From positions 3,095-67,094 of the forward strand of contig DASTXN010000171.1 in NCBI GenBank assembly GCA_035765515.1: DNA of 64,000 nucleotides, given 5' to 3'. Below the pieces are notes generated by a model. The model saw only the letters and a list, made by a program, of their open reading frames with translations, made no database searches and was not told where the DNA came from. Shown piece by piece: positions 1 to 8,189 of this stretch (position 1 is its first letter; each line of letters begins with the position of its first letter). Source of the stretch: DASRSS01 sp035765515 (GTDB lineage Bacteria > Actinomycetota > Actinomycetes > Mycobacteriales > Jatrophihabitantaceae). Both the position numbers and the translations under genes were made by a program.

Positions 1-489
1 CAAGGAACGGACCTGGCCTGGACGCTGCTGCGCTCCAATGCCTACCTACAGAACCTGCTGGCCCTCGCCCCCGTCATCAAGCAGACGAGCGGATTCGTCA
101 TGTCATCCGGCGACGGACAAGTCGGCATGGTCGACGCTCGCGACGTCGCTGCCGTCGCCGCCACCATCGCCACCAGCCCTGGCAAGCACGCAGGAGCGAC
201 CTACTGGCCCACCGGGCCCGCGCTCATCAGCTACACCGACGTCGCCGAGGAGCTATCGGCCGATCTCGGCCACCAGATCGACTACCGACGCGCTTTGCCC
301 GACGAACACCGCGAACTCATGATCCAGGCAGGCTTGCCGGACCCGATCGCGACGTCCAATGCCAAGGCCTTTGAACTCATTGCCGAAGGCGACGCTGCAT
401 GGATTACCGACGACGTCCACGCCGTCACCGGCAACCCGCCCCGCGACCTGCACACCTTCCTCGCGGACCATCTCGCCGCGTTCAGGTGA
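1..489 (+). CDS. NmrA-like NAD(P)-dependent oxidoreductase, 5' partial
   Basis: The reading frame is open from base 1, so the N-terminal Rossmann half lies outside the window. The visible 162 residues begin with GTDLAWTLLRSNAYLQNLL, the conserved segment following the nucleotide-binding half in NmrA/atypical SDR proteins, followed by GMVDARDVAAVAA, the usual cofactor-domain closing region, and a C-terminal substrate-side segment. Such proteins are NAD(P)H-dependent quinone reductases or redox sensors; substrate cannot be told here. It ends with TGA, and a hemerythrin remnant follows on the same strand. Family call is fairly secure; exact function unknown. Confidence 0.75.
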   Translation, partial: QGTDLAWTLLRSNAYLQNLLALAPVIKQTSGFVMSSGDGQVGMVDARDVAAVAATIATSPGKHAGATYWPTGPALISYTDVAEELSADLGHQIDYRRALPDEHRELMIQAGLPDPIATSNAKAFELIAEGDAAWITDDVHAVTGNPPRDLHTFLADHLAAFR

Positions 490-534
490 ACCAGCGCCGA
501 TCTCGCGTTCGCTCTCAGGCTGCAGAAAGGAAAC

Positions 535-988
535 ACCGCGCCCACTGGTATCACCGGCGGAGTCGATACGCACGAGATGGTCTTGATTCACCGGGTAATC
601 CGGCGCGAGTTCCGTCGGCTGCCCGGCCGTCGGAGCGGAGCTGCCGGGGTGGACCATGAGCGCCGACGCCGCCGCCGGCGAGCGGATGGCCGCCCGCATC
701 GACGCGATGATGCCGACACTGCTCGAACACCTTGCCGAGGAAGAGCAGGAACTGCTCCCGATCGTCTCTCGCACCCTCACCCAGAGCGAATGGGATGCGC
801 TCGGCAAGCACGACATGAGTGCAATCCCGGCTACCCGGCGGCTGATCATCCTCGGCCACATCGTCGAGGAGGCCGACGATGCCGAGCGGCGCAAGTTCCT
901 GCAGGTCGTGCCTGCCCCTGCCCGGCTGGCCTTCCGGCTGATCGGTCGCCGCCAGTTCGCCCGCGCAACCAACACCATTCGCGGCTGA
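535..988 (+). pseudogene. hemerythrin-domain protein, broken by internal deletion and frame change
   Basis: Two frames carry parts of one family. Frame 1 (about 535-618) reads GGVDTHEMVLIHRVIRREF, the typical start of actinobacterial HHE-domain proteins, preceded by a purine-rich ribosome site at 524-530 but no ATG. Frame 2 (656-988, 110 codons) reads the C-terminal half: LLEHLAEEEQELLP, then an EW..LG segment and the RRQFARAT tail. The middle of about 80-100 residues, with the HHxxED iron-ligand motif, is missing. An intact relative would be around 200 residues. The 656-988 frame could still be translated but would lack most iron ligands. Confidence 0.65.
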
Positions 989-1082
989 GCCGGTAGGTCG
1001 AGCAGCGGTCGGATTGGCGTCGAGGCCGGATCCGATCCACCCCGGAATCTCGCCTCGGGCCGGTAGGGCACAGTGGTCGTCG

Positions 1083-3587
1083 ATGACGATTCTGGAAACT
1101 GTGCCGGCGGGTGCGTCGACCGACGCGGACGCGTTGTATTCGGCGTTCACGAATTGGGTCGACGAGCAAGGCATCACGTTGTACCCGGCGCAGGACGAGG
1201 CGATCCTCGAACTGGTCACCGGCACGAACGTCGTGCTGGCCACGCCGACCGGATCCGGCAAGTCACTTGTCGCGGTCGCCGCGCACTACTTCGCGATGGC
1301 GGCCGGTGTCCGGTCGGTGTACACGGCACCGATCAAGGCACTGGTCAGCGAGAAGTTCTTCGCCCTGTGCGCGATCTTCGGCTCCGACAACGTCGGCATG
1401 ATCACCGGCGACGCGTCGGTCAACGGCGACGCGCCGATCCTGTGCTGCACCGCGGAGATCCTCGCGAACATCGCGCTGCGCACCGGCGCCGCGAGCGACC
1501 TCGGCGTCGTGATCATGGACGAGTTCCACTTCTACGCCGACCCCGATCGTGGCTGGGCCTGGCAGGTGCCGCTGCTGGAACTGACGCGGGCACAGTTCCT
1601 GCTGATGTCCGCGACCCTCGGCGACACCCGCGAGCTCGCCGACGACCTCGCCCGCCGCACCGGCCGGCCGAGCGTCACTGTCGCCGGCGCAGAACGTCCG
1701 GTGCCGCTACACCACTACTACGCGGTGACCCCCTTGCACGAGACGATCACCGACCTGCTCGCGGGCGGGCAGGCGCCGATCTACGTCGTGCACTTCACTC
1801 AGGCCGCTGCGCTCGAGCACGCGCAGTCACTGACCAGCGTCAACGTCGCATCGCGTGCCGAGCGCGACATCATCGCCGAGACGATCGGCGAGTTCCGGTT
1901 CACCGCCGGCTTCGGCAAGGTGCTGTCACGGCTGGTGCGCCACGGCATCGGCGTGCACCATGCCGGAATGCTGCCGAAGTACCGGCGCCTGGTCGAACAG
2001 CTCGCGCAGGCCGGCCTGCTGAAGGTCATCTGCGGCACGGACACCCTCGGCGTCGGCATCAACGTCCCGATCCGCACGGTCGTGTTCGCGGCGTTGAGCA
2101 AGTACGACGGCGTGCGCCAGCGGCAACTGCAGGCGCGCGAGTTCCACCAGATCGCCGGACGGGCCGGGCGCGCCGGATTCGACACGGCGGGGACGGTCGT
2201 CGTGCAGGCCCCGGACCACGAGGTCGAGAACGCCCGACTGCTGGCCCGCGCCGGCGACGACGAGAAGAAGAAGCGCCGGATCGTGCGCAAGAAGCCACCC
2301 GAAGGCTTCGTCTCGTGGGGCCAGAACACACACGAGCGGCTGCAGACCGCGGCGCCCGAAGCGCTCGTTCCGCAGTTCGCGGTCACGCCCGCGATGGTGC
2401 TGAACGTCATCGCCCGGCCGGGTGACGCGTTCAGCGCGATGCGAAATCTCATTCTCGGCAATCACAGCAGTTTCGCGGCCAAGCGCGTGCAGGTTCGCGC
2501 CGCGATACGTGCCTACCGCGCGCTGCTCGCCGCAGGCGTGATCGAGCGCCTCGATACCCCCGACGCGACCGGACGCACGGTCGCACTCACCGCCGACCTG
2601 CCGTTGAACTTCGCGCTGAACCAGCCGCTGTCGACCTTCGCGCTCGCCGCGCTCGACCTGCTCGATCGCGAATCCGACAGTTACCCGCTCGACGTCGTGT
2701 CGGTCTTCGAAGCAACCCTCGAGGATCCGCGGCAGATCCTGCGGGCGCAGGAGTCCCGCGCTCGTGGTGAGGCCGTCGCTGCCATGAAGGCCGAGGGCAT
2801 CGAGTACGACGAGCGGATGGAGCTGCTGGACGACGTCACGCATCCGCAGCCGCTCGCCGACCTGCTCGGCGCCGCGTTCGCGATCTACCGGCAGAGCCAC
2901 CCCTGGCTGTCGGAGGATCAGCTCGCCCCCAAGTCGGTCGTGCGCGACATGTGGGAGCGCGCGATGACGTTCACCGAGTTCGTGTCCTTCTACGGCCTGG
3001 TCCGCAGCGAGGGACTCGTGTTGCGCTACCTGTCCGACGCTTACCGCACGCTGCGGGCGTCCGTCCCCGACAGCGCCCGCACCGACGCGCTCGACGACAT
3101 CACCGAGTGGCTCGGCGCGCTGGTGCGCCAGGTCGACTCCAGCCTGCTGGACGAGTGGGAACAGCTGACCGCGGGCGGTTCCCCCGACTCCGTCGTCGAA
3201 ATCGCCGTGCCGGTGTCGCTCACCGAGAACGTCCGGGCGTTCACCGTCCTGGTCCGCAACGCGATGTTCCGCAGAGTGGAGCTCGCGGCCCTGGGCCGCT
3301 ACGACGAACTCGGCGAACTCGACGCAGCCGCCGGATGGACGGCCGAGCGCTGGCGCGAGGCGATCGAGGGCTATTACGCCGAGTACGACCGGCTGCCCAC
3401 CGGCGCCGACGCGCGCAACCCGGCGCTGCTGCAGGTCGAGCGCACCACCGCGCAGTGGCTGGTGCGGCAGGTGTTCGACGATCCCGAGGGCGACCACGAC
3501 TGGGGCATCCGGGCGAGCATCGATCTGGCCGCCAGCGACGACACCGGCGAGCCGGTCATCACCGTCACCGCGGTCGGCCCGCTCTAG
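1083..3587 (+). CDS. DEAD/DEAH-box (Ski2-like) helicase with DUF3516-type C-terminus
   Basis: 834-residue superfamily 2 helicase. Motif I is TPTGSGKS at residues 54-61, motif II is DEFH at 146-149, followed by SAT (LLMSATLGD), the HHAGMLPKYRR element, DTLGVGINVP and motif VI QIAGRAGRAGFD, the order seen in Ski2/Mtr4-type RNA helicases. The C-terminal 400 residues, starting near KKKRRIVRKKPPEGFVSW, match the DUF3516 type found in actinobacterial homologues. A longer in-frame start at 1014 exists, but ATG 1083 places the family-typical N-terminus first. Likely a cytoplasmic RNA helicase in RNA turnover; substrate not known from sequence. Confidence 0.9.
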   Translation: MTILETVPAGASTDADALYSAFTNWVDEQGITLYPAQDEAILELVTGTNVVLATPTGSGKSLVAVAAHYFAMAAGVRSVYTAPIKALVSEKFFALCAIFGSDNVGMITGDASVNGDAPILCCTAEILANIALRTGAASDLGVVIMDEFHFYADPDRGWAWQVPLLELTRAQFLLMSATLGDTRELADDLARRTGRPSVTVAGAERPVPLHHYYAVTPLHETITDLLAGGQAPIYVVHFTQAAALEHAQSLTSVNVASRAERDIIAETIGEFRFTAGFGKVLSRLVRHGIGVHHAGMLPKYRRLVEQLAQAGLLKVICGTDTLGVGINVPIRTVVFAALSKYDGVRQRQLQAREFHQIAGRAGRAGFDTAGTVVVQAPDHEVENARLLARAGDDEKKKRRIVRKKPPEGFVSWGQNTHERLQTAAPEALVPQFAVTPAMVLNVIARPGDAFSAMRNLILGNHSSFAAKRVQVRAAIRAYRALLAAGVIERLDTPDATGRTVALTADLPLNFALNQPLSTFALAALDLLDRESDSYPLDVVSVFEATLEDPRQILRAQESRARGEAVAAMKAEGIEYDERMELLDDVTHPQPLADLLGAAFAIYRQSHPWLSEDQLAPKSVVRDMWERAMTFTEFVSFYGLVRSEGLVLRYLSDAYRTLRASVPDSARTDALDDITEWLGALVRQVDSSLLDEWEQLTAGGSPDSVVEIAVPVSLTENVRAFTVLVRNAMFRRVELAALGRYDELGELDAAAGWTAERWREAIEGYYAEYDRLPTGADARNPALLQVERTTAQWLVRQVFDDPEGDHDWGIRASIDLAASDDTGEPVITVTAVGPL

Positions 3588-3625
3588 CCCGCTCGTCAGC
3601 CGCAGGCGCATCGTGCGCTCGCCGG

Positions 3626-4507
3626 TCAGGGCGTGATGGACTCCAGGTCGTCCAGGAGGCTCGGGTGGGCGGGCTGCCAGCCCAGTGCCGCGCGTGTGCG
3701 GTTGCTGCTGGACGGCTGATCGGCCGCGAATATCGGGCCGAGCGGGCCGAACGCGTCCGCGGGCACCGACTCGACAGGCAGGCCGAGCCGGCGACCGATC
3801 ACCGCGGCGATATCGCGCACCGGGTCGCCCTCGTCGGCCACGGCGTGCCAGGAGGTGCCCGCCGGGGCCTGGTCAAGGGCGAGCCGGAAGAGGACGGCCG
3901 CGTCGAGCGCGTGCACGGCCGGCCAGCGCTGCGTGCCGTCGCCCGGGTAGCCGGACACGCCCGTTCGCCGCGCGATGCCGGTGAGCACGCCGGCGAAGCC
4001 GCCCCGGCCCTCGTTGTGGACGGTGCGAGGCAGCCGGACGGCGGTGCTGCGAACTCCGCGCGCGGCCAGGCCGAGGACCGCCGTGACCGTGCGGCCGCGA
4101 CCGCCGACCGGGCCGTCGGTCGGAAGCGGGTCGTCCTCGGTGGAGGCTCGACCCGGCACCCACGGCGTTCCGGAGACGGTGACGAGGGGGCGGTCGCTGC
4201 CGATGAGCGTCTCGGCGATGGCCGACAGCGCCGCGCTCTCCTCGGTGATCGCGTGGGCGAGAGCGTCCGGGCTGCTGAAGTCGTTGGCGAAGGCCAGGTG
4301 GATAACCCCATCGGCCTGGGCCGCGCCGGCACGCACGACGTCGAGGTCTGCGAGCGCGCCCCGGATCGTCCCGGCGCCGGCCGCCTTGGCGGACTGCTCG
4401 GACGTATCGGAGCGGGCGAGTGCGAGGACGGTGTGGCCGTTGCCGAGCAACTCGGCGATGACCGCGGAGCCGATCAGGCCGGTGCCGCCGGTGACGAAGA
4501 CGTGCAT
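3626..4507 (-). CDS. extended SDR / NAD-dependent epimerase-dehydratase family protein
   Basis: 293 residues. The N-terminal glycine-rich nucleotide loop is TGGTGLIG at residues 6-13, followed by GVIHLAFAND, the usual strand-4 region of extended SDRs, and a C-terminal domain ending LGWQPAHPSLLDDL, typical of NAD(P)H-binding reductases acting on small carbonyl compounds. The canonical YxxxK is not obvious; the matching region reads RTVHNEGRGGF. It is divergent from the TetR gene at 4592; the 84-bp gap between them is filled by two operator-like palindromes, so the TetR protein probably represses both genes. Substrate unknown. Confidence 0.85.
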   Translation of the reverse strand: MHVFVTGGTGLIGSAVIAELLGNGHTVLALARSDTSEQSAKAAGAGTIRGALADLDVVRAGAAQADGVIHLAFANDFSSPDALAHAITEESAALSAIAETLIGSDRPLVTVSGTPWVPGRASTEDDPLPTDGPVGGRGRTVTAVLGLAARGVRSTAVRLPRTVHNEGRGGFAGVLTGIARRTGVSGYPGDGTQRWPAVHALDAAVLFRLALDQAPAGTSWHAVADEGDPVRDIAAVIGRRLGLPVESVPADAFGPLGPIFAADQPSSSNRTRAALGWQPAHPSLLDDLESITP

Positions 4508-4521
4508 GGAGCTCTCCTACC

Positions 4522-4580
4522 AGTGATGGGACTGTTGTCGCATCACCCTACGCGGTGATGCGACAGAAGTCCCATCACTT
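4522..4580. promoter_or_regulatory. paired TetR operators between divergent genes
   Basis: The gap holds two 24-bp imperfect palindromes, 4523-4546 (GTGATGGGAC-tgtt-GTCGCATCAC) and 4555-4578 (GTGATGCGAC-agaa-GTCCCATCAC), each matching in 9 of 10 arm positions. They are also reverse complements of each other at 22 of 24 positions, so the block forms a large inverted repeat around the 8-bp spacer 4547-4554. Centre-to-centre distance is 32 bp, three helical turns. Placement between an SDR gene and a TetR gene supports autoregulation by that repressor. Confidence 0.8.
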
Positions 4581-4591
4581 AGGATGGCCTG

Positions 4592-5170
4592 ATGGCACGG
4601 TGGCAACCTGGGGCGCGCGAGCGGCTCGTCGTGGCCGCGGTCGACCTGTTCACCGAGCAGGGATATGACGGCACGACGGTGGCCCAGATCGCCGAGCGTG
4701 CGGGCGTCACCAGGAGCACCTTCTTCCGGCACTTCACCGACAAGCGCGAGGTGCTCGCGGCGGGCCAGGAGACCCTGAGCGGGCTGCTCGCCGAAGGAAT
4801 CGCCGAGGCCCCGGCCGGCGCGAGCCCGCTGGCCGCGGTGACGGCAGGGCTGGTCCGCGTGTCCAGCGAGATGGGCGCGTTCAACCGCGACCTGGGCCCG
4901 CGCATGAAGGCGGCCATCGCGGCCAGCGCCGAGCTCCAGGAGCGCGCGGCTCTCAAGACCGTCGGGCTCGCCGCGGCAATGACGGCGGCGCTGGTCGCCC
5001 GCGGCATCCCCGAACCGACTGCTCAGCTGGCCGGCGAGTTGGGCGTCCTGGCATTCAAGCGGGGCTATGCCGAGTGGTCCGAGAAGGATCGCGGCGAGGG
5101 TGACGACCTGGCGCGGTACTGCCTGGCGGCACTGGACGAGCTGCGGGCGGCGTCCGCGTCGCTGGGCTGA
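4592..5170 (+). CDS. TetR-family transcriptional regulator
   Basis: 192 residues. The N-terminal helix-turn-helix is clear: RLVVAAVDLFTEQGYDGTT, VAQIAERAGVTRSTFFRHF at about residues 10-46, then DKREVLAAGQ. The C-terminal ligand domain is family-specific and gives no ligand. ATG 4592 follows the second operator by 13 bp, leaving a very short leader. It probably represses itself and the divergent reductase at 3626-4507. It converges with the ABC permease gene ending at 5211. Confidence 0.92.
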   Translation: MARWQPGARERLVVAAVDLFTEQGYDGTTVAQIAERAGVTRSTFFRHFTDKREVLAAGQETLSGLLAEGIAEAPAGASPLAAVTAGLVRVSSEMGAFNRDLGPRMKAAIAASAELQERAALKTVGLAAAMTAALVARGIPEPTAQLAGELGVLAFKRGYAEWSEKDRGEGDDLARYCLAALDELRAASASLG

Positions 5171-5210
5171 CGCGCTCGCCGCGCAGGCGCGCCCGACCGG
5201 GTTGTTCGGC

Positions 5211-6152
5211 TCAGGCGTCGCGGCGCAGCACCAGGAACACCGCGACGGCCACCAGCATCGCGCTGATCCCGACAAAAATCCCGGCCTCGATCCACTGGAA
5301 CGTCCAATAGCGGCCGGCGGGTTGGTAGACGCTGCGGAAGTGATAGCCACTCTGTGCCAGGCAGGCGTTCATCTGGTCCCTGGTCACCAGGTGGACGCAC
5401 CTGGGTATTTGGATCGGCCCGATCGGTCCGGTCACCACGTGCCCGTTGTGGACCAGGTCGTTGCTGAACGACCACGCCCCGGCCGGTGCGCCGCCCTTGC
5501 CCTTGCCCGAGTCGAGGACCGTCACCGCTGTCTCGTAGTGCGGTCGCACCCAGTTTTCGATCGACAATCGCACCAAAACGAACCCGCCGACCGTGGTCGC
5601 GATCGCGGGCAGGATCCGCCGCCATGCAACGCCGGCGAGCAAGCCGAGCGCGGCCGCGAACAGCGTGTACGCGGCCGGAGACAATCCCTGCAGGTCGAAC
5701 TGCAGCGGGTCGAACCGGTTGCCGTGATAGGCGTTCATCGTCTTCGACCACCAGGTGACCATGACCGACAGCGCGATACCGGCCAGCAGCGACGTCACCA
5801 GCAGCGTGGTGACCTTCGCGGCCAGCCACCGTCGCCGGGAAACGGACTGCGTCCACGCGAGCACGTTCGTCCCGCTGTCGTACTCGCGCCCGATCGAGGT
5901 AGCGCCCCAGAACACGCCGATGAGTAACGGGACGGCCACGGTCAGGTTGACCAGGTCCATGATCGCGCCGTCGCCGCGGAACAGGTTCAGGTCGCCGCAG
6001 ATCGAACTCGACGGGGAGCACGCGGCCATCGCGGAGTGGTAGTCGTGCGCCATCGTGACGCCAGTGATCGCGAGCAGGATCGCGAGTGCCCCGAGCAGAG
6101 CGGCGGCCGTCGCGGCCTGCATGCGGTGCTGCCGCCAGATCAACCAGGTCAT
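5211..6152 (-). CDS. ABC transporter permease
   Basis: 313 residues starting at MTWLIWRQHR, a start typical for permeases of GntR-linked actinobacterial ABC exporters. About six hydrophobic segments are visible, including ALLGALAILLAITGV near residue 20 and IFVGISAMLVAVAVFLVL at the C-terminus. Its start overlaps the stop of the ATPase gene by 4 nt (ATGA, 6149-6152), so translation is probably coupled. Third gene of a GntR-ATPase-permease operon. Such YtrA-type systems often respond to cell-envelope stress; substrate unknown. Confidence 0.85.
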   Translation of the reverse strand: MTWLIWRQHRMQAATAAALLGALAILLAITGVTMAHDYHSAMAACSPSSSICGDLNLFRGDGAIMDLVNLTVAVPLLIGVFWGATSIGREYDSGTNVLAWTQSVSRRRWLAAKVTTLLVTSLLAGIALSVMVTWWSKTMNAYHGNRFDPLQFDLQGLSPAAYTLFAAALGLLAGVAWRRILPAIATTVGGFVLVRLSIENWVRPHYETAVTVLDSGKGKGGAPAGAWSFSNDLVHNGHVVTGPIGPIQIPRCVHLVTRDQMNACLAQSGYHFRSVYQPAGRYWTFQWIEAGIFVGISAMLVAVAVFLVLRRDA

Positions 6153-7042
6153 GACGCCACCGTCCCCAGGTACTGCGCTCGTTCGAGCGGATGTTGCGAA
6201 CCGAGGTAGGCGAGCACGATGTCCTCCAGGCCGAGCTCGTCCACCTGCCACGCCGGATCGTGCACCGGCCCGTTCAAGCGCACCCACAGGTTCGTCTGAC
6301 GCGGCGTGGATTCGCGTTGCAGCACAACGTGATCCCGCTCGATGGCTGACGTGTCACGATGGGCGGACGTCAGGATTCGATGCGACGCCAGCACGTCGTC
6401 GATGTCCGCCGCGAGCATCGTCTGCGAGGCCGCGAGTACCACCAGGTAGTCGCAGATCCGCTCGAGGTCGGCGACCAGGTGGCTGGACAGCACGACGGTC
6501 AGATCCCCATCGGCGACTGCAGTGGCCAGCGAGGACAGGAACTCGCGGCGGGCGAGCGGATCCAGCGCGGCAACCGGCTCGTCCAGCAGCAGGACGCGGG
6601 GGCGCTTGCCCAGGCACAGTGCGAGCGCAACCTGCGCCCGTTGCCCGCCGGAGAGAGTGCGGATCGGTTGCTCGAAGGGGATCTGCAGCGCATGCAGCCG
6701 CTCACGCGCGACGGCATCGTCCCACCGCGGGTTCATCGCGGCTCCGAACCGCAGGTGGTCCTCGGCGTTCCAGCGCTTGTGCAACGGGATCTCCTGCGCG
6801 AGGAAGCCGACGTCGCTGAGGAACGCGACGTCGTCGCTCGGGCGCCGTCCGCAGACCTCGAGGTCACCGGTGGTCGGCGTGCTCAGCCCTGCCAGCATGC
6901 GCAGCAGCGTGGTCTTGCCCGCGCCGTTCGCGCCGACCAGTCCGCACACGCGACCCTCGGGTATCGAGAGGGTGCAGTCCTGGACGGCCCACTTGCCGCC
7001 GAAGCGGCGGCCGAGGCCGTGGGTCGTCAACGCCGCGGTCAT
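6149..7042 (-). CDS. ABC transporter ATP-binding protein
   Basis: 297 residues. Walker A GANGAGKTT at residues 37-45, Q-loop region FLAQEIPLHKRWNAEDHL, signature LSGGQRAQVAL, Walker B VLLLDEPVAALD and an H-loop in VVLSSHLVADLERICD are all present. The C-terminal extension of about 80 residues is typical of drug/peptide exporter ATPases. The chosen start (7042) overlaps the GntR stop by 4 nt (ATGA). It partners the permease at 5211-6152. The longer frame from 7141 runs back inside the GntR gene and is not used. Confidence 0.93.
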   Translation of the reverse strand: MTAALTTHGLGRRFGGKWAVQDCTLSIPEGRVCGLVGANGAGKTTLLRMLAGLSTPTTGDLEVCGRRPSDDVAFLSDVGFLAQEIPLHKRWNAEDHLRFGAAMNPRWDDAVARERLHALQIPFEQPIRTLSGGQRAQVALALCLGKRPRVLLLDEPVAALDPLARREFLSSLATAVADGDLTVVLSSHLVADLERICDYLVVLAASQTMLAADIDDVLASHRILTSAHRDTSAIERDHVVLQRESTPRQTNLWVRLNGPVHDPAWQVDELGLEDIVLAYLGSQHPLERAQYLGTVAS

Positions 7043-7434
7043 GCCGTCGCCTCCTCGGCCTTCGTAGCCATGAGCGTCGAGCGGACCATGCTCTCGATGT
7101 CCGCATCGCGCATCCCGGCCTTGCGGGCCTTGGCGATCCACGTCGCGAGGCCGCGTGCCAGGAGCATGTGCGTGCCGGCCGGGGGACCGTCCGGGCGGCG
7201 CAGCACGAACGTGCCGATGCCCTGCCGGCCCTCCACCAGCCCCTCATGTTCGAGTTCGCGATACGCCTTCAGCACCGTGTTGGCGTTGATCGCGAGCGCG
7301 CCCACAACCTCTTTGACCGTCGGGAGCCGGTCGCCCTCGCGCAGCACGCCGGTCAGCAGGGCCTGCCGGACCTGTTCGGCGAGCTGGGCGTAGGGCGGCA
7401 CATTGGATTTGGTCGCGAGCCGGAACAGCATCAT
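7039..7434 (-). CDS. GntR-family (YtrA-type) transcriptional regulator
   Basis: 131 residues, the short YtrA-type layout: winged helix PPYAQLAEQVRQALLTGVLR, REGDRLPTVKEVVGALAINA, NTVLKAYRELEHEGLVEGRQ, GIGTFV within residues 12-80, followed by a short helical tail instead of a large ligand domain. First gene of the operon with ATPase and permease. Two adjacent ATG codons (7434 and 7431) are possible starts; an AGAAGGG ribosome site precedes them. A perfect 20-bp palindrome lies 17 bp upstream and is the likely autoregulatory operator. Confidence 0.93.
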   Translation of the reverse strand: MMLFRLATKSNVPPYAQLAEQVRQALLTGVLREGDRLPTVKEVVGALAINANTVLKAYRELEHEGLVEGRQGIGTFVLRRPDGPPAGTHMLLARGLATWIAKARKAGMRDADIESMVRSTLMATKAEEATA

Positions 7435-7451
7435 GTGAGCAACCCTTCTAG

Positions 7452-7471
7452 TTATCTAGATGATTAGATAA
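7452..7471. promoter_or_regulatory. GntR operator palindrome
   Basis: TTATCTA-gatgat-TAGATAA is a perfect 7-6-7 palindrome 17 bp before the GntR gene, in an AT-rich island unlike the surrounding DNA. An overlapping TCTAG-ttat-CTAGA palindrome spans 7447-7460. On the minus strand the arm contains a TATCTA that could act as a -10 element, so repressor binding would block transcription. YtrA-type regulators bind such sites ahead of their own operon. Confidence 0.7.
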
Positions 7472-7588
7472 AGCCAGATCGTGCGTCAAGGGGGATAGCT
7501 GAGAATTCGCGCTGAAGGCGTCACGTTTCGCAGTCGCCGTGCGTCGTATGGACAACGGGTACGGCATGGGCGGCGAGAGGAGCGGGCG

Positions 7589-8053
7589 ATGGAACAGGTG
7601 CAACCGAGGGCGCAGACGCTGGCGGCGCAGGGGCTGGCGAACCGGATCGTGCGGGTGCTGCTCAGCACGCCGCTGATCTGCCTGGGGATCGGTAGGCGCC
7701 TGGTCACCCTCTACGTCGTGGGCCGCAAATCCGGGCGGCGGTACACGATCCCGGTCGCGTACACGCGCGTCGACGACAGCCTGCTGATCGGCACGCCGTT
7801 CGGCTGGGGACGCAACCTGCGCACCGGCGAACCGGTGACGATCCGGCTCAAGGGCCGGCGCCGGCCCGCCGACGTGCGGGTGATCTCGGACGAATCCGGC
7901 GTCGTCGAGGCGTACGCGACCATGGCGCGGGACAACCACAACTTCGCCAACTTCAACAAGATCTCCTTGTCGGACGACGGCACTCCCGATCCCGCGGACC
8001 TGCACGCGGCCTGGGCGGCCGGGGCACGTGCGTTCGTGCTCACCCCGCGCTGA
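7589..8053 (+). CDS. nitroreductase/deazaflavin-dependent oxidoreductase family (DUF385/Ddn-like)
   Basis: 154 residues with the split-barrel hallmark VTLYVVGRKSGRRYTIPVAY at about residues 39-58, followed by LLIGTPFGWGRNLRTGEPV, as in F420H2-dependent quinone reductases and nitroreductases of the Ddn family. A ribosome site GAGAGGAGCGGGCG precedes the ATG. Members of this group reduce quinones or heterocycles with F420, or act on haem or FMN; cofactor cannot be assigned from sequence. Single gene, diverging from the GntR operon, with about 100 bp before the CocE leader. Confidence 0.8.
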   Translation: MEQVQPRAQTLAAQGLANRIVRVLLSTPLICLGIGRRLVTLYVVGRKSGRRYTIPVAYTRVDDSLLIGTPFGWGRNLRTGEPVTIRLKGRRRPADVRVISDESGVVEAYATMARDNHNFANFNKISLSDDGTPDPADLHAAWAAGARAFVLTPR

Positions 8054-8102
8054 CCGCGGCGGGAGTGTCGGACCGCTATCTGCATTGCGGCGAGGGCGGT
8101 TG

Positions 8103-8189
8103 CCCTACGGTGGCGTGCGATGCGCGCATGCGCGTCCGTCGATGTAGGAGCGCCCGATGGCCCGTGGCTCGTACCCGGTGCTGGATCGT
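8103..8189 (+). repeat. leader/promoter duplicate, copy 1
   Basis: The DNA from CCCTACGGTG (8103) through CTGCGATGCG-like sequence, a GTAGGAGC ribosome site, the ATG at 8157 and the first eleven codons (MARGSYPVLDR) is closely repeated at 9959-10049, ahead of an unrelated gene. Upstream of CCCTACGGTG the similarity fades into a loosely shared GGCGG stretch. TACGGT could be a -10 element. It is a duplicated expression leader, not a complete gene. Confidence 0.75.

Noticed and set aside
1926..3611. Long antisense open frame (561 codons) opposite the helicase gene
   Set aside because: It is a GC-bias shadow of the plus-strand helicase, whose motifs are complete; the antisense product is Arg/Gly/Val-rich with no fold.
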